Assembly (NCBI RefSeq): GCF_002812085.1
Contig: NZ_NPDM01000001.1
Location: 434,001-498,000 of the forward strand
Direction of reading: 5' to 3'
From: Leptospira levettii
GTDB lineage: Bacteria; Spirochaetota; Leptospiria; Leptospirales; Leptospiraceae
Length of the DNA: 64,000 bases
Position numbers and translations under genes: made by a program. The notes under the pieces are model-generated. The model did not search any database. It had not been told where the DNA came from and saw only the letters and a list, made by a program, of their open reading frames with translations. Each line of letters starts with the position of its first letter. The stretch's first letter is position 1. Below are positions 1-9,115 of the stretch, one piece after another.

Positions 1-591
1 GAAAAAGAAACCGTCGACTTCAATAAACTTTCCTTACTTGGTCTTGCTGAATACCTAAACCCAAAATCAAAACTCAATTGGATGTCGAATAAATACATCC
101 GCGATGCCAAAATTGAAACTCTTGGTAAAGCACTCGAACCATTTTTAAAAGACTGCCAAATCCCTGATGCGTATAAGTCAGGTGAGAACCCACAACTCCT
201 TTCCATCTTGGATTCCGTTCGTGTGTATTTGGACAGACTCATCCAAGCTCCGCCTTACATCGAAGAATTCTTTTTAGAGAATGTGAGTTTCGAAAATGAC
301 GAAGCCAAACAATTGGTGACAGAAGGCAAAGGAACAGAAGTCGTCACTCACTTTTACCAAATGGTCAAAGGAAGTTCCCTCACCACTCCTGATGCGTACA
401 AAGAAATCATGGCAAAAGTTGGTGAAGTGACAGGTGAAAAAGGAAGGACTCTTTTTATGCCAATTCGTGCCATCACTACTGGTAAATCACATGGATTGGA
501 ACTTCCCATCCTCTTTAGCCTACTGGGACAAGAGAAGATGGTCAAACGAATGGAACAATTGGCAGGTTCCTTAGGTATTTCACTTAGGTAA
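1..591 (+). CDS. gltX: Glutamyl-tRNA synthetase, C-terminal part (5' end outside window)
   Basis: The reading frame is open from base 1, so only the last 196 residues are here; the ATG at position 82 is internal. The visible part is the all-helical anticodon-binding region of class I glutamyl-tRNA synthetase. It contains the family's 'KLNW' stretch at the start of that region and, near the end, '[20 protein letters not shown]' followed by a helix ending '[11 protein letters not shown]', the usual C-terminal hallmark of GltX. The enzyme charges tRNA-Glu in the cytoplasm. The HIGH and KMSKS motifs would lie upstream, outside the window. The next gene begins 66 bp later, with a T-rich stretch between them but no convincing terminator hairpin. 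Confidence 0.93.
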   Translation, partial: EKETVDFNKLSLLGLAEYLNPKSKLNWMSNKYIRDAKIETLGKALEPFLKDCQIPDAYKSGENPQLLSILDSVRVYLDRLIQAPPYIEEFFLENVSFENDEAKQLVTEGKGTEVVTHFYQMVKGSSLTTPDAYKEIMAKVGEVTGEKGRTLFMPIRAITTGKSHGLELPILFSLLGQEKMVKRMEQLAGSLGISLR

Positions 592-657
592 ATTTTTTAC
601 TCAGACGTTCCGTTTTCGGGTATTTTTGACTTTTTTTCTCACTTCGTATCGTGTAAT

Positions 658-1287
658 ATGAAAAGAGAGAGGAAAAGGCGGCCATTGACAGCACCATCTG
701 AAGTGATTCCCTATCTGTTAAGCCCTTCGCCAGGTTCATACGCCATGTTCCTGCCTCCCGATATGTCTTCTGTCAAACAATTCCGCTGTGAATTAAGACG
801 AACGTTAGAAGACAATGGGTTCAGCTCTGACAACATCATGCAAATTGAACTCGCTGCAGACGAAGCATTGACCAATGCTGTTGCTGCCAATGTCTCTTGT
901 GATTGTGATGAGACCATCATCTGCCGTTGGCGGATTGATTCTGCAAAGTTCACTTTGTACATATTGGATTATGGATCAGGTTTATCAGGTGAGTCACCTG
1001 TTCCAGACAATGACAAGGAACTTTTACGTTCCAACCAATCACAATGTTTTTCAACCTTCCTCGATCACATCAAAAACCACCAAAGCAAAAAACCAGAAAC
1101 CCTTCCTTATAATGGTTCCGGCCAAAAACATAAGAACATGGGAAAAGGATTGAAAATAATCAATGCCATGATGGACTCCGTTAAAGTAATGTTTCACGGA
1201 GAAGGAATGGTAGACGAAGCACCTGCTGGATTCAAAGTTATGGGATCCATCGTCGCTCTCGAATACGACCGTTCCAAACACTTATAA
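658..1287 (+). CDS. RsbW-like anti-sigma factor / serine kinase (HATPase_c_2)
   Basis: This 209-residue protein has a GHKL-type ATPase fold of the anti-sigma factor class. The N-box is in 'ELAADEALTNAVAAN' (Glu then Asn at the expected spacing, about residues 62-76), the G1 box is 'LDYGSGL', and the G2 region is 'MGKGLKIINAMMD' near the C terminus. Known relatives bind a sigma factor or phosphorylate an STAS anti-anti-sigma partner. No sigma factor or STAS protein is encoded nearby, so its target is unknown. The start is the ATG at 658; no strong Shine-Dalgarno precedes it. It ends one base before the TTG of the next gene, so the two are likely co-transcribed. Confidence 0.78.
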   Translation: MKRERKRRPLTAPSEVIPYLLSPSPGSYAMFLPPDMSSVKQFRCELRRTLEDNGFSSDNIMQIELAADEALTNAVAANVSCDCDETIICRWRIDSAKFTLYILDYGSGLSGESPVPDNDKELLRSNQSQCFSTFLDHIKNHQSKKPETLPYNGSGQKHKNMGKGLKIINAMMDSVKVMFHGEGMVDEAPAGFKVMGSIVALEYDRSKHL

Positions 1288-1288
1288 T

Positions 1289-2395
1289 TTGATCCTACAT
1301 ATCAACACTTCTCGCGAATGGCGCGGTGGAGAACAACAGCTTTATTATCTCGTTCAAGGTTTGGCAAATTACAAAATCCCACAAATGGTAGTGGGCCAAC
1401 CAGGTTCACCACTCGAAACTAAATGCAAAGACAACGGATACGAGTTTGTTCCCATTGAGATGCGCGGAGAATGGGATAGAAAAGCATATAAGAATATTCG
1501 ATCTCTCTGTTTATCTAAAAATATCAAACTAATTCATACTCATACTGCACACGCACATACTTTAGCATTACTTGCTAAACGAAATCATCTCAATATCCCT
1601 CTCATCGTATCAAGGAGAGTGGACTTCAAACCAAAAACCAGCTTTTTCTCTAAATGGAAATACCAACACCCAGCTAACGATTACTATCTTCCAGTTTCTC
1701 AAAAAATTAAAGAAGTAATGATCAGTAGCAAAATTGCGCCTGAACGGATCATCACTGTATATTCGGGAATTGACCTCAAACGATTTTCAAAACCCACAGC
1801 ACATGAATATTTACGCGAAGAGTTTCATATTCCCAAAAAAGCGGTGATCATTGGAAATGTGGCAGCCCTTGTTGACCACAAAGACCAAGAAACCTTAATT
1901 CATGCCATCTCCAAGATGAAATCAAATCTTGATTTTCGACTTTTGATTGTCGGTGAAGGTAAGTTAGAAAAAAAACTAAAAACACTTACCGATAGTTTAA
2001 ACTTAAATGACAAAATCATTTTCACTGGATACAGAAAAGATATTCCCGCCTTACTTTCCTTATTCGATATATTTACATTGACATCTAAAGAAGAAGGACT
2101 TGGGACTGCAGTACTCGATGCAATGGCATGTAGTTTACCAATTGTCGCAACCAATGGTGGTGGAATTGGAGAAATGTTAGATCATAACGAAGGTGCCTTT
2201 GTTTGCCCTGTGGGAGATTCTGATGTAATTGCCCAAGGCCTCGACAAACTTGTTTCTTCAGAAGACCTAAGGGAACAATTCGGAAACTTTAACAAAACCT
2301 CTGTTAAACGTTTTTCCGTCACAAAAACGATCGATAAAACTAAATTAATTTATTATTCCTTTTTAGGTGATTCCTTATACGGAGAAGGCAAATGA
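1289..2395 (+). CDS. Glycosyltransferase family 4 (GT-B fold)
   Basis: This 368-residue protein has the two-lobed GT4 architecture. The N-terminal acceptor lobe has the 'RGGEQQLYYLVQGL' loop, and the C-terminal donor lobe has 'YSGIDLKRF', 'IIGNVAALVDHKDQ', 'LLIVGEG' and the EX7E-type nucleotide-sugar motif in 'TSKEEGLGTAVLDAMACSLP'. It probably transfers a hexose or heptose to a lipid or polysaccharide at the cytoplasmic face of the membrane, plausibly in LPS or glycolipid synthesis; the sugar and acceptor cannot be read from sequence. The start is the TTG at 1289, two bases after the preceding stop. The stop overlaps the polA start by 4 bp (ATGA), which indicates translational coupling. Confidence 0.85.
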   Translation: MILHINTSREWRGGEQQLYYLVQGLANYKIPQMVVGQPGSPLETKCKDNGYEFVPIEMRGEWDRKAYKNIRSLCLSKNIKLIHTHTAHAHTLALLAKRNHLNIPLIVSRRVDFKPKTSFFSKWKYQHPANDYYLPVSQKIKEVMISSKIAPERIITVYSGIDLKRFSKPTAHEYLREEFHIPKKAVIIGNVAALVDHKDQETLIHAISKMKSNLDFRLLIVGEGKLEKKLKTLTDSLNLNDKIIFTGYRKDIPALLSLFDIFTLTSKEEGLGTAVLDAMACSLPIVATNGGGIGEMLDHNEGAFVCPVGDSDVIAQGLDKLVSSEDLREQFGNFNKTSVKRFSVTKTIDKTKLIYYSFLGDSLYGEGK

Positions 2396-5223
2396 GTGGG
2401 AGATTATTAATCATTGATGGGCATGCACTTGCCTTTCGGGCTTATTTTGCATTTGCCGCTTCAAATCTTACCAATTCCAAAACTGGATTACCCAGTGGTG
2501 CCATTTTTGGTTTTTGGAGGATGCTTTTTAAACTGCTTCAAGATGAACATGTTACCCATATTGCCTTTACCTTTGATCCAGGCACAAGGTTAGAAAGAAA
2601 CGACCTTTATGAAGATTACAAAGCGCATAGAAAACCTATGCCTGAAGATCTAAAACCTCAAATCCAAAAAATATATGAAATGTTACAAGCATTGGAATTC
2701 CCAATGTATAAAATCAATGGCATTGAAGCAGATGATATTATAGGATCTCTTTGCAAAAAGTTTGGAAAGGAATTTGAAGAAATAGTCATCCTTTCAAGTG
2801 ATAAAGATTTATACCAAGTATTAGACAAAAACATACACATGTTACGTGGGAAACGAGGTGTATCTGAGTTTGAAAAAATTGATCCCAAGTGGGTGAAGGC
2901 AAATATCGGAATCACAAAAGAACAAGTTCCTGATTATATGGGACTTCTTGGTGATGCTTCGGACAATATTCCTGGCGTAAAAGGGATTGGAGAAAAGGGT
3001 GCCGCAAAACTCATCCAAGAATTTGGAGATTTAGAAACCATTTACAAAAAAATTGATAAGGTCAAAAATAAATCTCTGATCGATAAACTCATTGCTGAAA
3101 AAGAAAATGCATTTTTGTCCAGGAAACTGGCAACCATTGTAACCAATCTCAAACTAGACATTAAAAAGTCGGATCTAAAATTACCAAACTACCATGATCC
3201 CAAAAAAGTTCAGTATTTTAAGGATGAAGGTTACAATGTCCTACATCGTGATTTAGCAAAACAAGCAGGGATTCCCATTGCCAGTGATGGTGACACAAAA
3301 GAAGAATCTCCTGCTGCCAAAAAATCATCGAAAGGAAAAAAAGAATCGATCACAGAAGTGTCTACAGATGGATCTAAAAAAGGAAAAACTTCTGTTGCCT
3401 CTACTACAGTTGTCGCCAAAAAATCTTATAAACGAATCCAAACCATTGATGAATTAAAAAAAATCATCTCAAAACTGAATTCGAAAAAACCTTTATCCAT
3501 CGATACAGAGACAACCTCACAGGATCCGATGATGGCAGAAATACTTGGTATTTCTTTTTCGGAAGAACCAGGTGTTGCCTATTACATTGCCTTCTCTCAT
3601 TCCGAATCGATTTACAGCCACCTTCTCCCTTCAGCAGAAGAAACACTTAAGATCCTTAAACCAATGTTAGAGGATGAAAAGTGGAAAAAAGTGGGCCAAA
3701 ACATTAAATACGATCTCCTCGTATTTAAGAATTATGGAATTGAATTAAAGGGCATTTATTTTGATACAATGCTTGCTTCCTATCTCTTAAATCCGGGAGA
3801 AAGACGCCATAATATGGATGATATGGCTGTTGATTACCTCAACTACAAAACCATCACTTACGAAGAGTTAGTTGGGACAGGAAAGAAAAAACAAAATCTC
3901 TACGATATTGATCCAGACAAAGTTTCTGAATATGCATGTGAAGATGCAGACATCACATTACAACTTCATAATGCCCTTTCACCAAAAATGGAAGAAAACA
4001 TACATAAAAAACTGTTTTATGAAATGGAGATGCCAGTACTACTCACATTAGCCGATATGGAATTTGAAGGAATTGCCGTAGACAAAAAATACTTCGAATC
4101 ATTGTCTGTGACCTTTGATACCAAAATCAAAGAACACGAAAAAAACATTCATTTTTATGCAGGTAGACAATTCAATGTTAACTCTACCAAAGAACTGCAA
4201 ACAGTTTTGTTTGAAGATCTACGACTCCCTGCTGAGAAAAAAACGCAAACTGGTTATTCTACTGACCATTCAGTTTTGGAATCATTACAAGGCACCCATC
4301 CCATCATCGATGATCTATTAGCGATTCGAAAATTTTCCAAATTAAAATCCACTTATACAGATACATTACCAACACTTGTGAATCCCAAAACCAATCGGAT
4401 CCACACAAGTTATAACCAAACCATTGCAGCAACAGGACGACTCTCATCTACCAATCCAAACTTACAAAACATCCCCATTAAAGACGAAGAAGGAAGATTG
4501 TTACGAAAAGGGTTTATTGCGAAAAAAGGTTTTGAAATCCTTTCCCTTGACTATAGTCAAATTGAACTTAGGATCATGGCTCATTTCTCAAATGATCCCA
4601 ATATGATTGATGCTTACAAATCTGGAGCTGACATTCACAAACGCACGGCTGCAGGTATTTTTGGTGTCTCGGAAGACCAAGTAACTCCCGATATGCGAAA
4701 CAAAGCAAAAGTGGTGAACTTTTCTGTGATTTATGGTGTTACCTCTTTTGGTTTGTCCAATAATTTAAGAATCAGCAGAAAAGAAGCAAAAGAGTTTATT
4801 GAGAAATATTTTGCCGCATACAAAGGTGTCGCCACTTATATGGAAGAGATCGTTGAGTTCTGCAAAGAAAATGGATATGTAGAAACCCTACTTGGACGAA
4901 GGCGTTACCTTCCCGATATCCATTCTTCACATAAAATGGTAAGTGAAGGTGCTAAACGAGTTGCCATCAACTCTCCTATTCAAGGTACATCTGCCGATAT
5001 GATCAAATTGGCAATGATTCGGATCCATGAAAAAATAAAAAAGGAATCGTTTCGATCCAAACTATTGTTACAAGTACATGATGAACTCGTGTTTGAAGTC
5101 GATCCGAAAGAAAAAAAAGAATTTTACCAAATGGCAAAAGAAGAAATGGAATCCGCAATGAAACTCAAAGTTCCCATTGTTGCGCAAGGCAAGTTTGGTG
5201 GAAATTGGGATGAAGCACATTAG
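2392..5223 (+). CDS. polA: DNA polymerase I
   Basis: This 943-residue enzyme has all three PolA domains. The 5' nuclease is at about 1-290 ('LIIDGHALAFRAYFA', 'GDASDNIPGVKGIGEKGA'), the 3'-5' exonuclease at about 345-540, and the polymerase at about 560-943. Proofreading looks intact: 'SIDTETTS', 'GQNIKYD' and 'YACEDAD' supply the DEDDy residues. Polymerase motifs A ('LDYSQIELR'), B ('RNKAKVVNFSVIYG') and C ('QVHDELVFE') are all present. A Lys/Ser-rich linker at about 295-345 joins the nuclease to the exonuclease and is probably disordered. The gene overlaps the glycosyltransferase by 4 bp and the following membrane protein by 14 bp. It fills gaps in replication and excision repair. Confidence 0.97.
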   Translation: MSGRLLIIDGHALAFRAYFAFAASNLTNSKTGLPSGAIFGFWRMLFKLLQDEHVTHIAFTFDPGTRLERNDLYEDYKAHRKPMPEDLKPQIQKIYEMLQALEFPMYKINGIEADDIIGSLCKKFGKEFEEIVILSSDKDLYQVLDKNIHMLRGKRGVSEFEKIDPKWVKANIGITKEQVPDYMGLLGDASDNIPGVKGIGEKGAAKLIQEFGDLETIYKKIDKVKNKSLIDKLIAEKENAFLSRKLATIVTNLKLDIKKSDLKLPNYHDPKKVQYFKDEGYNVLHRDLAKQAGIPIASDGDTKEESPAAKKSSKGKKESITEVSTDGSKKGKTSVASTTVVAKKSYKRIQTIDELKKIISKLNSKKPLSIDTETTSQDPMMAEILGISFSEEPGVAYYIAFSHSESIYSHLLPSAEETLKILKPMLEDEKWKKVGQNIKYDLLVFKNYGIELKGIYFDTMLASYLLNPGERRHNMDDMAVDYLNYKTITYEELVGTGKKKQNLYDIDPDKVSEYACEDADITLQLHNALSPKMEENIHKKLFYEMEMPVLLTLADMEFEGIAVDKKYFESLSVTFDTKIKEHEKNIHFYAGRQFNVNSTKELQTVLFEDLRLPAEKKTQTGYSTDHSVLESLQGTHPIIDDLLAIRKFSKLKSTYTDTLPTLVNPKTNRIHTSYNQTIAATGRLSSTNPNLQNIPIKDEEGRLLRKGFIAKKGFEILSLDYSQIELRIMAHFSNDPNMIDAYKSGADIHKRTAAGIFGVSEDQVTPDMRNKAKVVNFSVIYGVTSFGLSNNLRISRKEAKEFIEKYFAAYKGVATYMEEIVEFCKENGYVETLLGRRRYLPDIHSSHKMVSEGAKRVAINSPIQGTSADMIKLAMIRIHEKIKKESFRSKLLLQVHDELVFEVDPKEKKEFYQMAKEEMESAMKLKVPIVAQGKFGGNWDEAH

Positions 5224-6940
5224 GCCGATCCTTGGCCTAGTTTTCTTTTTTGTCTTATATCTTTGGAACTTTCCAATTGTATTCGAATCCAATGAACTTC
5301 TCGGAAGATTTGATTGGGACTTATATACTTTCCATGTTGAGTTTTTACGAAAATCTTTTTTAGACTTTGGTAGTTTTCCACTCTGGAATCCTTATTACGG
5401 AGCAGGGTTTCCCGTTTGGGAAAATCCTTCTAGCAAATTGGGGAGTTTCACCCATCTTCTTACCATTCTATTTCCAAGCCTAATTGCTTTAAAATTCAGT
5501 TTCGTATTGTATTTTGTACTCGCAGCGGGATTCAATTACCATTCCTTCCAACTATATAACAAATCTTCGAAACTCATCACTATTCTCTTTGTTTGTTTCT
5601 TTCAATTCTCAGGTTATTTTTTTCAAAAATTCTATGCTGGCCATATGAACCAAATCCAAGGTTTGTTTTTGCCTGCATTTATTTTTTATTTTTTATACAC
5701 CATTCAAAACAAAAGTAAATGGATTGTTTTCCTTGTTATCTTAATCGCCTACATTTTGTTATCTGAAGGTGCAATTTATACAATCACACAAATTACATTT
5801 TTATTATTTTTTTTAAGTGGTTGGGAGATTTACCATTCAACCAATCCAAAAGAAACATTCATCCGATTTTTGAAAATTGTAATCTTGGTTCTTATTGTTC
5901 TTTCCTTCAAATGGATACCAATGTTTTTATTTGTCCACCATGTCGGAAGGTATTTTGTCCCTGATTTATTCCCACTATCCATATCTGATTTATATCCCAT
6001 CTTCTTTGGGACTTCCCAACACCCTCTTCTTTCCCAATCCTTATCACAAATGCAATACCGTTATTGGGAATACGGAAACTATCTTGGCCAAATTCCATTC
6101 TACTTAATACCACTTCTATTTTTCACCAAACGAAGGTATTACTTTGTATTAGGGTTACTTGGTATTACAATTTGGATTATGTTAGGTAAAACTTCGGTCT
6201 TTTCCCCTGCAGGCCTTCTAGAACAGTTACCTATCTACTCCCAGGAACGAGTGTATCCCAGATGGAGTCTCAGTGTTGTTTTTTTGTATGGTTGGAGTTT
6301 GGTAATGTGTTTCGATACAATTTTGGAGATGATTCGTCCAAAATTCAAATCCTATGTTTCCATTTCACTACTACTCTTATTATTCCTTCACACACTCGAT
6401 GTGCGAAAAATGAATACCAAATATTTAAATGAAATTTTTATCTTACAACCTCCTTCCGAATCCATTCATAACGAGGAAAGTTATCCCATCACAATCAGTT
6501 CTATTCCTGATTATGGTTCTGACTCTCGGATGTTACAAGCATTGAGAGCTAATGTATCCATAAATGACATTTACGAAAACCTTACCTTTTATTTTTCCAA
6601 TGAAACCATTGACTCGAGGAACTACCATGGAGAGTTTTTTTTAAGTCCATCACTACAATCCGTCAAACCGACAAATTGGAAACCAGACAGTTTTACCTTT
6701 GGCCCACTCCCGAAAGGACAAATCCTTGTGATCAACCAGAAATTCCATCCTGGTTTTACAGTTACCAATACAGAGATCAAAACATGTTCATGGAACGGGT
6801 ATTTGGCGGTTCCAATCCAAACCCATTCTGAATCCTTAAAAATAGAGTATTCATTACTAAATTCCTTCAGACTTTACAATGCAAATAAAGAATCACAAAA
6901 CTGTTCAGTCTTGTTTCCCCGTTTTTTCGAATCCATTTAG
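5210..6940 (+). CDS. Multi-pass membrane protein, GT-C/YfhO-like
   Basis: This is a protein of about 576 residues with roughly ten to twelve hydrophobic helices in the first 410 residues and a soluble C-terminal tail of about 150 residues. An early segment, 'FDWDLYTFHVEFLRKSF' then 'FPLWNPYYGAGFP', has the acidic pair and the proline/aromatic pattern seen in the first external loop of YfhO-type and other GT-C fold glycosyltransferases. The likely role is therefore transfer of a sugar from a polyprenyl-phosphate donor, but this is inferred from topology. I chose the ATG at 5210, which overlaps the polA stop by 14 bp and follows 'GGTGG'; an upstream TTG at 5177 is less likely. A small hairpin at 6967-6983 lies just after the stop. 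Confidence 0.62.
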   Translation: MKHIRPILGLVFFFVLYLWNFPIVFESNELLGRFDWDLYTFHVEFLRKSFLDFGSFPLWNPYYGAGFPVWENPSSKLGSFTHLLTILFPSLIALKFSFVLYFVLAAGFNYHSFQLYNKSSKLITILFVCFFQFSGYFFQKFYAGHMNQIQGLFLPAFIFYFLYTIQNKSKWIVFLVILIAYILLSEGAIYTITQITFLLFFLSGWEIYHSTNPKETFIRFLKIVILVLIVLSFKWIPMFLFVHHVGRYFVPDLFPLSISDLYPIFFGTSQHPLLSQSLSQMQYRYWEYGNYLGQIPFYLIPLLFFTKRRYYFVLGLLGITIWIMLGKTSVFSPAGLLEQLPIYSQERVYPRWSLSVVFLYGWSLVMCFDTILEMIRPKFKSYVSISLLLLLFLHTLDVRKMNTKYLNEIFILQPPSESIHNEESYPITISSIPDYGSDSRMLQALRANVSINDIYENLTFYFSNETIDSRNYHGEFFLSPSLQSVKPTNWKPDSFTFGPLPKGQILVINQKFHPGFTVTNTEIKTCSWNGYLAVPIQTHSESLKIEYSLLNSFRLYNANKESQNCSVLFPRFFESI

Positions 6941-7008
6941 AATTAAATTTCTTTACTTTATTTAGAAAGAGATCCATTCTCTTAGATTGTCTACTTTTAG
7001 TATAAAGT

Positions 7009-7025
7009 ATGTCACCGATTTGTAA
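7009..7025 (+). promoter_or_regulatory. Direct repeat copy 1, candidate operator
   Basis: The 17-base element ATGTCACCGATTTGTAA lies about 80 bp upstream of the acyltransferase gene. A second copy (14 of 17 bases identical) lies at 7065-7081, with start points 56 bp apart. Repeated near-palindromic sites in front of a single operon are typical of transcription-factor binding. The factor is unknown. Confidence 0.4.
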
Positions 7026-7064
7026 TGAATTCATTTCCTCATTCTTTCCTGGAATTTCATTGGA

Positions 7065-7081
7065 ATGTCACAAATTCGTAA
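7065..7081 (+). promoter_or_regulatory. Direct repeat copy 2, candidate operator
   Basis: This is the second copy, ATGTCACAAATTCGTAA. From 7067 it is an imperfect palindrome: GTCACAAATTCGTAAC matches its own reverse complement at 12 of 16 positions. It therefore looks like a dimer-binding site of the TetR or a similar class. It sits 20 bp before the ATG at 7102. Confidence 0.4.
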
Positions 7082-7101
7082 CGGAGAACCTTTAGTGTAA
7101 T

Positions 7102-7908
7102 ATGAAGATAAACAAGAGGAAAACAAATCCTATGAAACCAAATACTATCAGTAAAACAGAACGAATTTTAGAAGTTCGTTTAGCAGAAAACCAACTCGAA
7201 ATTGAAAGAGCACTTGCGTTACGTTATGAAGTGTTTAACCTAGAAATGGGAGAAGGTCTGCCACAATCTTCTGCTACCAGAAAAGATCGTGATGAGTATG
7301 ACTTATACTGCCACCACTTAATCGTAATCGATAAATCAACAGAAGATAAAAAAATTGTTGGAACCTATCGTATCCTCACGCGTCAAAATGCTAAAAACGG
7401 AATCGGTTTTTATAGCGAAAACGAATTTGATATCACATCCATTTACAACCTTCCAGATGAAATTGCAGAAGTAGGACGTTCATGTGTTCACCCTGAATAC
7501 AGAGATGGTTCCGTAATTTCTTTATTATGGCAAGGCCTTGCAGAATTCATGAACAAACATAATGTTCGTTATCTCATGGGTTGTGGATCCATCCACTCCA
7601 CTGATGCATCGGTTGCTTCACAATCGTATGGATTTTTAAAAGCCAAAGATGCAATTGCACCAGAAGAATTTCGTGTGTATCCAAACCCTGATTACGTTCT
7701 TCCAGGTTTTGATGCAAATTTTCATGTGGAAGATCCTAAATCAATCTCCAAAAATATCCCTCCACTTTTGAAAGGATACCTCCGAGTGGGTGCTAAAATC
7801 TGTGGAATTCCTGCACTGGATTCTGTTTTTGGTACTACAGACGTGTTCATTCTTTTCGACCGCAAGGAAATTACGGAGAGATATGCGAAACACTATATGA
7901 ATGCATGA
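7102..7908 (+). CDS. OlsB-like N-acyltransferase (GNAT, ornithine-lipid type)
   Basis: This 268-residue protein resembles the acyl-ACP-dependent N-acyltransferases that start ornithine lipid synthesis (OlsB / Acetyltransf_5). Visible signatures are '[15 protein letters not shown]' near residue 40, 'KIVGTYRIL', '[21 protein letters not shown]' in the middle, and '[10 protein letters not shown]'. It would acylate an amino-acid alpha-amine with a 3-hydroxy fatty acid at the membrane. The ATG at 7102 is used here; an ATG at 7132 is an equally good start, preceded by AAGAGG 12 bases upstream. The stop overlaps the next gene by 4 bp. No OlsA-like O-acyltransferase lies nearby, so the final product is uncertain. 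Confidence 0.7.
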   Translation: MKINKRKTNPMKPNTISKTERILEVRLAENQLEIERALALRYEVFNLEMGEGLPQSSATRKDRDEYDLYCHHLIVIDKSTEDKKIVGTYRILTRQNAKNGIGFYSENEFDITSIYNLPDEIAEVGRSCVHPEYRDGSVISLLWQGLAEFMNKHNVRYLMGCGSIHSTDASVASQSYGFLKAKDAIAPEEFRVYPNPDYVLPGFDANFHVEDPKSISKNIPPLLKGYLRVGAKICGIPALDSVFGTTDVFILFDRKEITERYAKHYMNA

Positions 7909-9035
7909 GCCAAAACCAGGAAATTGATTACCAGCACCCAACAAAACAAGACCAAATTCGATTTTTCGTTTTTACCTTCGTTTTAGTGATTGGGATCACA
8001 GCTGGTTATTTCCTGGGCATTCCTCGGTATTATCTCGGATGGTTTTCCTTTGCGATTGCATCGTTCTCTGTGGCAGGTAATGATGCAGTCCAAACCATCG
8101 GGACCTTTATCGAAAGTAAAAAGTCAGTCCATTGGCTCCATAAGATCCTCGTATTCGGTGGTCTTTTATTTTTTGTGCACTTACTTGCATGGTTTTTCCA
8201 TGGCGGAGAAATCCATTTTCACAGATTGGATTCCATCCCCGAAACAAAAGAATTCAATTTACTCCAACTCCTAGCACCTGTTTTACTCGTTGTCATCACA
8301 AGGCTTAGAGCACCCGTATCCACAACATTTCTCGTCTTAGGTTTGTTTGGTGGCAAAAGCATCGACCAAATGTTAACCAAATCTTTCTTTGGCTATGGTC
8401 TTGCCTTCCTCGTTGCCATAGTGGTTTGGGCCATTCTTGTCAAAGTTGACCCACATGAATACCATGAGGTTCACACTCCTGACCCCGTTTCCGAAAGGCG
8501 ATGGTCACGTTTGCAATGGTTGTCCACGATGTACCTTTGGGTGGCATGGCTGTTCCAAGACACAGCCAATATCGCAGTTTTCCTTCCTAGACAATTGGGA
8601 CTCTTTGAATTCCTTGTTGCTGTTTTCATTTTGATCTTTGCCCTTCTTGTCATCATCCGAACCAATGGTGGCACCATCCAACAAGTGGTTTCCGAAAAAT
8701 CCGACATCCAATGGGCAAAGGCCGCGACAATTGTAGATTTGGTGTATGGAAGTTTGTTATTTTTTTTCCAAGCGATTAGTAATATCCCAATGTCCACCAC
8801 TTGGGCCTTCCTAGGACTCCTTGCTGGGCGTGAGATCATTTTAAATGTTATCACCTACAAGGACCTGCCATACCTGGATACCTTCCGTAAAGTGGGAAAA
8901 GACGTAGTCCTTGCCACCATCGGGATTGTTGTTTCGATCCTGATTTTTTTCCTCTCCTATTTCCTCTACCCCGAACAAAGAAAGTCCACCCCACTCGAAT
9001 TCTGGAATTCGACAAATCAGGAAGACTCCCTATAA
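7905..9035 (+). CDS. PiT-family-like inorganic ion permease
   Basis: This 376-residue inner-membrane protein has about nine to ten hydrophobic helices. Two internally related motifs recall the PiT (phosphate) family: '[14 protein letters not shown]' in the N-terminal half, and '[15 protein letters not shown]' and '[18 protein letters not shown]' in the two halves. PiT proteins usually have the sequence GANDVANAF and a paired PVSTT motif, so this is a divergent member; the substrate could be phosphate or another oxyanion. It starts inside the acyltransferase stop (ATGA), so the two are translationally coupled. Coupling a lipid acyltransferase to a phosphate-like transporter would fit phosphate-free lipid synthesis under phosphate limitation, which is inference. 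Confidence 0.62.
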   Translation: MSQNQEIDYQHPTKQDQIRFFVFTFVLVIGITAGYFLGIPRYYLGWFSFAIASFSVAGNDAVQTIGTFIESKKSVHWLHKILVFGGLLFFVHLLAWFFHGGEIHFHRLDSIPETKEFNLLQLLAPVLLVVITRLRAPVSTTFLVLGLFGGKSIDQMLTKSFFGYGLAFLVAIVVWAILVKVDPHEYHEVHTPDPVSERRWSRLQWLSTMYLWVAWLFQDTANIAVFLPRQLGLFEFLVAVFILIFALLVIIRTNGGTIQQVVSEKSDIQWAKAATIVDLVYGSLLFFFQAISNIPMSTTWAFLGLLAGREIILNVITYKDLPYLDTFRKVGKDVVLATIGIVVSILIFFLSYFLYPEQRKSTPLEFWNSTNQEDSL

Positions 9036-9042
9036 TTCTCTT

Positions 9043-9074
9043 TGACAGTTCCCTCAATTGTCAGGGAAGTGTCA
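9043..9074 (+). terminator. Long stem-loop upstream of heme oxygenase
   Basis: The arms TGACAGTTCCCT (9043-9054) and AGGGAAGTGTCA (9063-9074) pair over 12 bp with one mismatch and an 8-base loop. It lies 7 bp after the permease stop and 41 bp before hmuO. There is no clear U-run after it, so it may be a terminator, an mRNA-stability element or a protein-binding inverted repeat. Confidence 0.5.
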
Positions 9075-9078
9075 TATA

Positions 9079-9093
9079 TGAGATTGATTCTCA
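9079..9093 (+). promoter_or_regulatory. Fur-like box upstream of heme oxygenase
   Basis: TGAGATTGATTCTCA has the 7-1-7 layout of a Fur-family operator (consensus TGATAATnATTATCA) and matches it at 11 of 14 informative positions. It ends 22 bp before the hmuO ATG. Iron- or heme-responsive repression is the natural reading, but only by similarity. Confidence 0.5.
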
Positions 9094-9115
9094 CACACAG
9101 AGATAAGGAGTCATT

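Noticed and set aside
6967..6983. AAGAGA/TCTCTT hairpin after the GT-C-like gene as a terminator
   Set aside because: The stem is only 6 bp of weak pairing and no U-run follows, so it is mentioned only in the gene entry.
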